Shown here piece by piece: positions 52,467 to 59,465 of a DNA stretch of 59,465 bases. This stretch comes from Vibrio halioticoli NBRC 102217. Its GTDB lineage: Bacteria > Pseudomonadota > Gammaproteobacteria > Enterobacterales > Vibrionaceae. The notes under the pieces are model-generated. The model made no database searches, had not been told where the DNA came from, and saw only the letters and a list, made by a program, of their open reading frames with translations. The stretch's first letter is position 1, and each line of letters starts with the position of its first letter. Where the stretch lies: positions 1 through 59,465 of the forward strand of contig NZ_BAUJ01000016.1 in the NCBI RefSeq assembly GCF_000496695.1. The letters run 5' to 3'. The translations under genes were made by a program, and so were the position numbers.

Positions 52467-53124
52467 ATTACAACGGTTAAAAGAACATCAACGAAAGCTT
52501 GATGAAGCTAGATATAGAAAAGAACTACTTCAAGAGCAGCTAGAAGCTGAAAAAATTGCGGCCGAAATTGCAGGAGAAAAAGCGGATACTCATGTTCATG
52601 AGGGGACTATATCTCCGGAGCAATTGAATACGCTAAAAGGAAAGCAAGTTCATTCTCAAATAGTAAAAGAAGAAGTGACAGCTCAACTCGCGAGAGAGCG
52701 TGCGAATGCTGAGATTTATGAGTTAAGAAAATCGCAACGAATCCAGCAAGAAAGGGATTCGAGACGACTTAAACATCAACGTAGTAGGTGGCTGCAAAGT
52801 GCTTTGAATACAATTCTAAAGCTCATCCTTATTATTATTTTGATTTCTTTGGCTGTACTCGGTCTATACCGGATGTATCGATGGGTAACAGAAGCGCCAT
52901 TGATCAAAGAGGTGGAAAAACGCGTGGAAGTGCCGGTAGAAAAACGTGTAGAGGTTCCAGTTGAAAAAGTGGTTGAGAAAAAGGTCGAAGTTATCCCCGA
53001 TGAATGTACTCAAATCAGACGCAATGGAAAAATCTATATAGACTGCGATGGAGTTAAAGTCGATGGTGCAAATACGCTCGGGAATGAGAAACTAAGTCGT
53101 ATGCCAGAGTTGTTACAGGAATAA
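52411..53124 (+). CDS. Coiled-coil membrane protein with matching Val-Glu-Lys repeats
   Basis: 237 residues: a long charged coiled coil (about 5-135), one membrane segment (LILIIILISLAVLGLYRMY, about 143-161), then repeats VEKRVEVPVEKRVEVPVEKV and a short tail with one cysteine pair (DECTQIRRNGKIYIDCDG). The start lies 56 bases inside the previous gene in another frame; the overlap is unusually long but both frames keep their character. The shared repeat region in two neighbours suggests they bind each other. Not recognised. Confidence 0.65.
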   Translation: MRSLDLSKLQESNRQNWLRLQRLKEHQRKLDEARYRKELLQEQLEAEKIAAEIAGEKADTHVHEGTISPEQLNTLKGKQVHSQIVKEEVTAQLARERANAEIYELRKSQRIQQERDSRRLKHQRSRWLQSALNTILKLILIIILISLAVLGLYRMYRWVTEAPLIKEVEKRVEVPVEKRVEVPVEKVVEKKVEVIPDECTQIRRNGKIYIDCDGVKVDGANTLGNEKLSRMPELLQE

Positions 53125-53134
53125 AAATTAGGTT

Positions 53135-53527
53135 ATGTACGATAGTGAACAATCATTCAAAGCTATATTTATAGAATATGATGGGGATCTTGCTAAAGAT
53201 TTTAAGGTAGAACATGGAATTACTATAGATCATCGTATTTGGGGATTTGGCATGCTTATAGACGTTAAGTCTAGAGAGTATGGGGGCTGGTACCTAAACG
53301 TAAAGTTCTCTAATCACTATAAAATGATCTTGTCTGATACTATCTCTAGTTATTTTGTTAAGAGTATGGCTATAAATCGAGAGTATCTCAGTATATACAA
53401 AAATAATGCTTTATCCGAAGTCGAGGTAGTGACTGAATCTATCGTAGCGCCTAAAAACCTTAATATGATTGAAGATGAGGCGCTAAAGCGATTTGCTCAA
53501 GCGGAGGCTTTACCAGATTCTGTGTAA
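53135..53527 (+). pseudogene. Small hypothetical protein truncated by an IS256-like end
   Basis: 130 residues (MYDSEQSFKAIFIEYDGDLA at the start), no signal or membrane segment, not recognised. The last eight codons (EALPDSV and stop) are read from the IS256-like terminal repeat that starts at 53504, so the original C-terminus has been lost. It follows the coiled-coil gene by 10 bases and looks like part of the same operon. Confidence 0.55.
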
Positions 53528-53589
53528 TTTTAGCGAGGGGCACCCATGTTTGTGCCCCAACTCACATTAATACCCGGCTAGTTACCTAC
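53504..53589 (+). mobile_element. IS256-like element remnant, 5' end, copy B
   Basis: 86 bases nearly identical to 45406-45491. The two copies form a direct repeat around the IS66/IS110 cluster and the ClpP-like cluster. The following bases (53590-53771) show no gene and lead to the macroglobulin promoter. Confidence 0.7.
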
Positions 53590-53771
53590 AATATCTCATA
53601 CTGATACTCATCCACAGACCTCCAAAATCATGCTTAAATTTTATAAATCACCCACCTAACTCTCACAAAAATAACAACTTACACAACTCTTACATTCCAT
53701 TGATGAAATCAATACATGCTTTTTTGCATAGCAAATTATTATGTATTGGTAGAATCTAAAAGGACGTTGAA

Positions 53772-56700
53772 ATGAGAATTCATCGCAAGTTATTCATTCA
53801 GTTTTTCACTCTTATATATATGTTGGTTTTTGCTGGTGGTGTGTTTGCCGCTACGGTTACGAATGTGACGGAAGGCAAGATAAATGGCAAGACTAGCATT
53901 GTAGTTAGTTTGAAGGGGGCGTTGTCGCATCCTCTTGATTTACCTGTGGTTAAAGATAAGAAGCGGGTTCATCGTGCTTGGGTTTTGTCCGAAGACCGCA
54001 CTTTTCAGTCATTGTCTATTGATGACTTTGGCGTTGGGGAGTATTCGGTGTCGTTGGCGGGATTTGACCGAGAGGATCTAAGTTCGCTTGAGACGATCAA
54101 TATTTATGAGGCGTCTCCTTCGGTGCGGGTTTTGGGGCAGGGGCCTTTTATTAATGCTACTGGCGATCGCGCGATTCCTATTGAAAGTGTGAATGCGACG
54201 GGTGTGCTTGCGTCTATTTATCGTGTGGATGATACGCCTAAGTTGTTTGCGGATTATTTTTACTCTCAAACGCTAAGTAATTGGTCGGCGCAGCGTCTTA
54301 GAAAGAATTTTACTCATCAAACGGATTTGAGCTTTAAGCTACCGGCTGCCAAAGAAAATGCCTCTACGGTGACTAATTTGAAGTTGCCGGATAATTTGGC
54401 GAACGGTTGGTACATTATTGCGATTAAGCCATCTAACTCTTTTGATAGTCCTGATATTTTTCATGTGTTGCTGTCAGATATTGGCGTGCAAGCGAAAGTG
54501 TTTGATAAAAAAGTGTCGTTGCAAGCGGTTGATCTTGCTACTCATAAACCGTTGCAATCGGCCAAAGTGAGCATTGTGGGGCAAGATGGTGTTCGTGATA
54601 CTGCCTATTTAAAGGATGGTTTCGTACAGTTTGATTACGGCGAGCGTTCTAGTGAAGATGTGTTTGTGGTGCAAAGCGGCGCGAGTGTTGCGGTATTGCC
54701 AATGAAAGAGGTGCCGCTGGATCTTTCTGACTTTAAAGTGGATGGTCAGCAGTCTAAATCGTTGAATGGTTACATGTTCTCTAACCGAGATTTGTTTAAA
54801 CCGGGTGAGGAGGTACCGCTTAATATTGTATTGCGTAAAGAGTCAGGTGAAATAACGGCGCTGAATTCTCTGTTTATGGAGGTGATTGCGCCTGACGGAA
54901 AAGTGATACTGTCACGTAATATTGAGGAATCACAAAAAGGCTTCTTTAACTATCGCTTTACCATTCCTGCTTCCGCAAAACTGGGTAAATGGAGCGTGGT
55001 AGTACGTTCGACTCGTCAATCAAAAGCGGTGATCGGCAGTTTTAATTTTAACGTGCAAGAATTTGTTCCTGAACGGATGGATTTGACGGTGTCTGTTCCT
55101 CATTTAGTTATGGCTGGTGAGCCAATAAAAGGGCTGGCGAGTGGGCGTTATTTGTTTGGACAAGTGGCGGATGGCAATCGCTTAACCATCAGTTCAACAC
55201 TGCGTTCTATTGCTTCTTTCCCGGGCAAATACGCTCATTATTTGGTGGGTAAGCAAAAATACATTTCAAGCTCGAATGCGCCAGATGATATTGATTTAAA
55301 ACTGGATAAACAGGGTAAGGCGCATTTTTCTCTTAGTGCGATTTCTAAAGACGCATTAGACGGTCCTGCAATGTTAACGACTAATAATCAGTTGTTTGAA
55401 ACGGGCGGCGCAACCACTACGCGCGTTAATAAATTACTGGTATCAAATGGAAAATCCATTGTCGGTTTAAAACCTAACTCCGAGGATTTTGGCTATTTCA
55501 CAGAGGCTAAATTCAGTCTGTTGCTGCTTGATGATAAGGGTGAGAACACTTTGTCAGGTGATGTCCGTATTAAGGTTGAACGCAACCGAGGTGGCTATTA
55601 CTGGGTGTTTAACCAAAGCTCTGGTTGGGATTTGCGTCGTGACGATAACTGGCGCGTGACAGAATCTAAAGTGATGCATGTTAATGCTCAACACAATGAG
55701 CTTGTGGTGCCTGTAGAGTGGGGCGATTATCGCATTACCGCGGTAGCGCCAAGTGGCCAAGAAACCGTGTATTCGTTGTATGCAGGTTGGGAAGATGGCG
55801 ATACGCAAATTCCAGTTAAGCCTGATCAACTGTCAATGAAATTGGATAAAGAAAGCTACTTAGCTGGCGATTACATCAATGTGCAAGTGGCGTCGCCAAG
55901 GGCTGGGTTGGTATCGTTAGAATTGGTGGCAGATAAAACCTATTTGCACAAAACGGTGCAAGTAAAAGGTAAACAAAATATTCGTTTACGATTGCCGAGC
56001 AATATTGATCGTCACGATCTATATCTGATTGGTTCGCTAGTTAATTCTGATAAGGCGTATGTGCGTCGCTCGTTAGCGGTTGCTCCGGTAAAACTGTTCC
56101 GTGATCATCGAAAACTGGCTGTGTCTATTCAAGCGCCGGAAAGATTGGAACCTTTTACAACTCAAACAGTTAAAGTCAAAGTGGATAATGCTGCCAACCT
56201 TAAAGATGCATACGTAGTGCTAACCGTTGCCGACAAAGGAATCATCAATATGTCCCACTATAAAGTGGCCGATATATTCAATTGGTTCTACGGACAAAAA
56301 CGTTTAGGGGCGGATATTATTGATTTGTACTCCCGACAATTTGAGTCTCGTCCTTCACCATTTATTCGTCACCGTTATGGTGGTGATGAAGGGATTAATT
56401 CCAGTAAACCGCTTAATAATTTGGTGGAAAGCAAAACCTTTAACCAGGTATTGCCAGCAGTGAAATTAAACCAAAGAGGTGAAGCGAATATTCAGCTACA
56501 AATACCCGATTACAACGGCGAAGTGCAAATGGTCGCGACAGTTTTTGCTGGGGCTAAATTTGGACAAAAAGTGCAGGATTTGACGGTAAGTGCGCCAATT
56601 GTCGCCGAACTTTCAGTACCTAGATTCTTTGCCACTAACAATCAAAGCCAAGTGATGGTAGAGGCGTCAAACCAAACCAAAGAAATGCAGAAAGTGACGC

Positions 56701-58418
56701 TTAGCTTGCGTGCCGACGATGGTATTCGATTAGTTGGACAAAGCGCGAAAGTGTTAGAGCTTGCACCACAACAAAAAGCGCACTTTGCGGTGCAGGTAGA
56801 TGTTGGTAATAAAGTGACCATGACTAACCTGGCTTTATCAGTGAACAGCCGCACTTATCAGATTGAGCGAAATTGGCGCGTTCCAGTGCGTTCGCCGTCA
56901 CCGTATGTGACTAAAAAGACCACCAGAACGTTAGCGGCAGGGGATTTTGTCAATATCACGCGTGCCCAGTGGCAAGGTGTGTTACCTAAAGATCATGGCA
57001 TTAGCACAGTTTCGTTTAGCCGAGTGCCAGAGATAGAGCCAACCGCTTTTGTACAAGGTTTGTTTAACTACCCTTATGGTTGTGTAGAGCAAACCACCAG
57101 TACTGGCTACCCTTGGTTGCTTGATGATGCCTCACTAGTGCCACTGAAAAAAGAGGTGTTAGAGGAGCGAAGTGACGTTGATATGCTGCAAAAAGCGGTG
57201 TTGCGCTTGGCTGATTATCAAAATGGCAAAGGTGGGTTTGGCTTGTGGGGATCGTATTCGCAAGAAGAACCTTGGCTGACAAGTTATGTGGCAAGCTTCC
57301 TGTTTACGGTGAATGAGCGTTACCCAAATCTGGTCAGTAACTCAGTGTTGGATAAAATCACTAGACGCATGCGTCAGTATATTTACGGTGACCTTAACCA
57401 AGAGGTTGGAATCAATGATCAAGCGTATGCCGCTTATGTGTTAACTCAAGCAGGGAAACTGTCATTCTCTGATGCTAAGACGTATTTAAAAGAGGTGCCT
57501 GTATTTAATAGCCTCAGTAATGCTTATCTTGGGGCTGTGTTCTATCGCCTTGGAGATATGCGCAGTAGCCGAGACTACTTTAGACAAGCTGAATACGCTA
57601 TTGAGCTACATGATGATAATTACTACGATTCGTCGTTATCGGCGCGCGCTAAAATTGTGTCGCTAGTCAGTGACTTAGAAAAACAAGGGCCGATTAATCG
57701 TCAAATGTCTGAACTGCGCATTGAGTCTGCAAAAGCGATCTTTAAAGCGCTGAATAAACGCCGCTACTTTAGTACACAAGAGCGTTATGCATTAGCCAAG
57801 GCAGGTTTTGATTTGCAAGCGTTGAATAAAAAAACAATTCAAATCTCTAAAAACGGCCAACTTGTGCCGTCATCAAAAGCTGTGTCTATGCATCTTGGAG
57901 ATAGATTCCAAAATGAATCACACGATGTGGCTTATGTGACGGAATCTATCGATGGGTACGCCGATCCTAATGCGCTGCAAAGTTCGGTAGAGTTTAAGCA
58001 GGTGTCTAGAACCTACTTTGATAGCAAAGGGAAACGCTTAAACCGCGCTACGCTGCATGTTGGGGATAGAATCATTGCTAAAGTCGTGGTTAACCTGAAA
58101 GAGAATATCGATAAAGCAATGTTAGTGGATTATCTACCGGCGGGGATGGTGCTTGAAAATCCAGATTTCACCGACTCTAAAGAGCTATTGAAATCTTTGG
58201 ACTTTGTGTCATCTGGCGCAGAAATGGAAGAGTTTAGAAACGACCGCTATGTGACTTCCCTTGATTTTTCGCGTGGTTATTCATACACCTTCTATTATGT
58301 AATGCGCGCTGAGACTCAAGGTATTTCAGAGGTGCCAAATCTGTTTATTGAAGATATGTATGCGCCTGAGCGCTTTGTGTATCAGCCTGGTTCTGTTTCT
58401 AGTATTCAAATCAAATGA
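53772..58418 (+). CDS. Periplasmic alpha-2-macroglobulin (YfhM-like)
   Basis: Protease trap of 1548 residues, thought to protect the periplasm from foreign proteases when the wall is breached. Signal peptide MRIHRKLFIQFFTLIYMLVFAGGVFAA without lipobox, so the protein appears soluble rather than a lipoprotein as in E. coli YfhM. MG-like beta domains fill the first 1000 residues; the thioester motif CVEQ (FNYPYGCVEQTTST, Cys at about 1104) is intact, followed by the alpha-helical thioester domain (RLADYQNGKGGFGLWG) and C-terminal domains. AAAAGGA precedes the ATG. It overlaps pbpC by 4 bases, the standard pairing with PBP1C. Confidence 0.93.
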   Translation: MRIHRKLFIQFFTLIYMLVFAGGVFAATVTNVTEGKINGKTSIVVSLKGALSHPLDLPVVKDKKRVHRAWVLSEDRTFQSLSIDDFGVGEYSVSLAGFDREDLSSLETINIYEASPSVRVLGQGPFINATGDRAIPIESVNATGVLASIYRVDDTPKLFADYFYSQTLSNWSAQRLRKNFTHQTDLSFKLPAAKENASTVTNLKLPDNLANGWYIIAIKPSNSFDSPDIFHVLLSDIGVQAKVFDKKVSLQAVDLATHKPLQSAKVSIVGQDGVRDTAYLKDGFVQFDYGERSSEDVFVVQSGASVAVLPMKEVPLDLSDFKVDGQQSKSLNGYMFSNRDLFKPGEEVPLNIVLRKESGEITALNSLFMEVIAPDGKVILSRNIEESQKGFFNYRFTIPASAKLGKWSVVVRSTRQSKAVIGSFNFNVQEFVPERMDLTVSVPHLVMAGEPIKGLASGRYLFGQVADGNRLTISSTLRSIASFPGKYAHYLVGKQKYISSSNAPDDIDLKLDKQGKAHFSLSAISKDALDGPAMLTTNNQLFETGGATTTRVNKLLVSNGKSIVGLKPNSEDFGYFTEAKFSLLLLDDKGENTLSGDVRIKVERNRGGYYWVFNQSSGWDLRRDDNWRVTESKVMHVNAQHNELVVPVEWGDYRITAVAPSGQETVYSLYAGWEDGDTQIPVKPDQLSMKLDKESYLAGDYINVQVASPRAGLVSLELVADKTYLHKTVQVKGKQNIRLRLPSNIDRHDLYLIGSLVNSDKAYVRRSLAVAPVKLFRDHRKLAVSIQAPERLEPFTTQTVKVKVDNAANLKDAYVVLTVADKGIINMSHYKVADIFNWFYGQKRLGADIIDLYSRQFESRPSPFIRHRYGGDEGINSSKPLNNLVESKTFNQVLPAVKLNQRGEANIQLQIPDYNGEVQMVATVFAGAKFGQKVQDLTVSAPIVAELSVPRFFATNNQSQVMVEASNQTKEMQKVTLSLRADDGIRLVGQSAKVLELAPQQKAHFAVQVDVGNKVTMTNLALSVNSRTYQIERNWRVPVRSPSPYVTKKTTRTLAAGDFVNITRAQWQGVLPKDHGISTVSFSRVPEIEPTAFVQGLFNYPYGCVEQTTSTGYPWLLDDASLVPLKKEVLEERSDVDMLQKAVLRLADYQNGKGGFGLWGSYSQEEPWLTSYVASFLFTVNERYPNLVSNSVLDKITRRMRQYIYGDLNQEVGINDQAYAAYVLTQAGKLSFSDAKTYLKEVPVFNSLSNAYLGAVFYRLGDMRSSRDYFRQAEYAIELHDDNYYDSSLSARAKIVSLVSDLEKQGPINRQMSELRIESAKAIFKALNKRRYFSTQERYALAKAGFDLQALNKKTIQISKNGQLVPSSKAVSMHLGDRFQNESHDVAYVTESIDGYADPNALQSSVEFKQVSRTYFDSKGKRLNRATLHVGDRIIAKVVVNLKENIDKAMLVDYLPAGMVLENPDFTDSKELLKSLDFVSSGAEMEEFRNDRYVTSLDFSRGYSYTFYYVMRAETQGISEVPNLFIEDMYAPERFVYQPGSVSSIQIK

Positions 58419-59465
58419 GTACGTCTGTAAAACGTTGGGTTGCAACTGTGGCATTGGCCATAGTTGCACTCATTATTGGTTTAGCCTTGGCTTGGAAAGT
58501 GCTTAATTGGGCTTTTCCTTTGCCAAGTGCTACCCCTAAAAGTATCGCGTTTAATGTGTTATCGGCGGAAGGCGATACACTGCGCCAGTTTGCCGATGAC
58601 ACGGGCACTTTTCGCATTCCAGTGACGGTGGGTGAGGTGTCACCGCTGTATTTAAAATCGTTACTCGCTTATGAGGACAGCCGATTTTATTCGCATATTG
58701 GGGTGGATATTCCTGCGCTTTTCCGCGCTTTATATCAGCGTATTCGCTATGGAAAAATCGTCTCTGGCGGCTCGACGCTGACCATGCAAGTAGCGCGCAT
58801 TATTTACCCTATCGACCGCTCCTATGGTGGCAAGCTCATTCAAATATTGCGAGCTTTACAACTTGAAGCGCACTACAGCAAGCAACAAATCTTGAACTTG
58901 TATCTAACCCATGTACCTATGGGAGGCAATATCGAAGGCGTTGAAGCGGCCAGTCAGCGCTATTTTGGTAAGTCGTCGAAAAACTTAAACATCTCTGAAG
59001 CTGCATTGCTGACTGTTATTCCACAAAGACCAAGTGTCTATCGCCCCGATCGTCACCCCAAAAATGCTCAGCGTGCTCGCAATAAAGTACTAAGACGTTT
59101 GATCGCAAATGACATGCTTTCCGAGTCAGAATATCAACTGCTAAGTAAAGAGGTGGTGATTGCCGGGCGAGAGCCAATCAAGCGCAAAGTGCCCCTGTTG
59201 GCTCGTGAGTTAAGAAAACACCAGCTTGCTCATTTCAAGCAGATAAATGACAACTTGATTCAAGGACACACACCTAAATCAATTCAGGGACAGGCACCGA
59301 ATTCGTCTTCAGCAAAGGCGTTTAAAGCGGCAGATTCACAGCAAGAGATTCAAGGACACACACCGCATTTAATTCAAGGACAGGCACTGAATTCGTCTTC
59401 AGCAGAGGCGTTTAAAGCGGCTAATTCACAGCAAGAGATTCAAGGACACACACCGCATTTAATTC
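58415..59465 (+). CDS. pbpC: Penicillin-binding protein 1C (partial, runs off the window)
   Basis: Class A-type PBP with glycosyltransferase and transpeptidase parts; only the first 350 codons are in the window. An N-terminal membrane segment (about 9-30) precedes the GT51 domain: EDSRFYSHIGVD, GGSTLTMQVAR, RALQLEAHYSKQQILNLYL and EAALLTVIPQRPSVYRP, all with key residues present. After residue 281 the frame enters tandem 30-residue repeats (IQGHTP and IQGQAP) that are not part of the family. The frame stays open to the end of the window. The start overlaps the macroglobulin stop (ATGA), coupling the two. Whether the transpeptidase part is intact cannot be seen. Confidence 0.9.
   Translation, partial: MSTSVKRWVATVALAIVALIIGLALAWKVLNWAFPLPSATPKSIAFNVLSAEGDTLRQFADDTGTFRIPVTVGEVSPLYLKSLLAYEDSRFYSHIGVDIPALFRALYQRIRYGKIVSGGSTLTMQVARIIYPIDRSYGGKLIQILRALQLEAHYSKQQILNLYLTHVPMGGNIEGVEAASQRYFGKSSKNLNISEAALLTVIPQRPSVYRPDRHPKNAQRARNKVLRRLIANDMLSESEYQLLSKEVVIAGREPIKRKVPLLARELRKHQLAHFKQINDNLIQGHTPKSIQGQAPNSSSAKAFKAADSQQEIQGHTPHLIQGQALNSSSAEAFKAANSQQEIQGHTPHLI
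59258..59465 (+). repeat. In-frame 90-bp tandem repeat within pbpC
   Basis: Units at 59258-59347, 59348-59437 and 59438 onward (cut by the window). Each unit holds ATTCAAGGACACACACC and, 24 bases on, ATTCAGGGACAGGCACC or a close variant. These resemble ends of Y1/REP-associated transposon sequences known in vibrios. The period is 30 codons, so the reading frame is kept. Confidence 0.9.

Noticed and set aside
59258..59465. CRISPR array
   Set aside because: Tandem 90-bp units without variable spacers and in frame with pbpC; no cas genes in the window.

Overview
The window looks like part of the second chromosome of a Vibrio or close Vibrionaceae relative. This rests on gene content and on protein sequences that read as Vibrio-like: a short-form PstSCAB phosphate transporter, a maltose transporter locus (malK divergent from malEFG), an OmpU/OmpL-type porin, DbpA, GMP reductase, and a VpsT/CsgD-type regulator beside an archaic chaperone-usher pilus operon. 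No rRNA, tRNA or CRISPR array was recognised.

Layout. 1-4.1 kb: pstS-pstC-pstA-pstB with a candidate PhoB box, an attenuator-like hairpin after pstS and a terminator after pstB. 4.3-10.4 kb: a small acidic protein, a VpsT-like regulator and a Csu-type pilus operon (pilin, chaperone, usher, tip subunit). 10.5-16.0 kb: maltose uptake, with MalT-like and CRP-like sites between malK and malE. 16.1-31.7 kb: mostly core genes (M23 endopeptidase, glutaredoxin, porin, dbpA, a large lipoprotein, an OFA-type MFS carrier, the NAD(P)H-hydrate repair enzyme, guaC) mixed with small hypotheticals.

32.3-45.3 kb: an A+T-rich defence island directly after guaC. All genes lie on the + strand: an orphan B3-like DNA-binding protein, a 655-residue repeat protein, a MORC/MutL-type GHKL ATPase broken by a one-base frameshift, a Z1-domain helicase-like ATPase, a PD-(D/E)XK protein, an AIPR protein, a probable restriction enzyme whose C-terminal domain matches the orphan B3 protein, and a C5-cytosine methyltransferase. 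The set resembles the restriction-like systems built around MORC-type ATPases and Z1 proteins. The duplicated B3-like domain and the repeat protein are parts I cannot match to a named system.

43.7-53.6 kb: mobile-element debris. There are IS256-like ends at three places, an IS3-like remnant, an IS66 element (45492-49209) whose tnpC is split by an IS110/IS1111-type element, and a fragment of a second IS66 copy. Between these and an IS256-like end at 53.5 kb sits an unfamiliar cluster: a lipoprotein with a ClpP-like serine protease domain, two membrane coiled-coil proteins carrying matching Val-Glu-Lys repeats, and a truncated small protein.

53.8-59.5 kb: a periplasmic alpha-2-macroglobulin with its thioester motif, translationally coupled to pbpC (penicillin-binding protein 1C), which runs off the window. 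pbpC carries an in-frame 90-bp tandem repeat between its glycosyltransferase and transpeptidase parts. The repeat appears to derive from REP-like mobile sequence.
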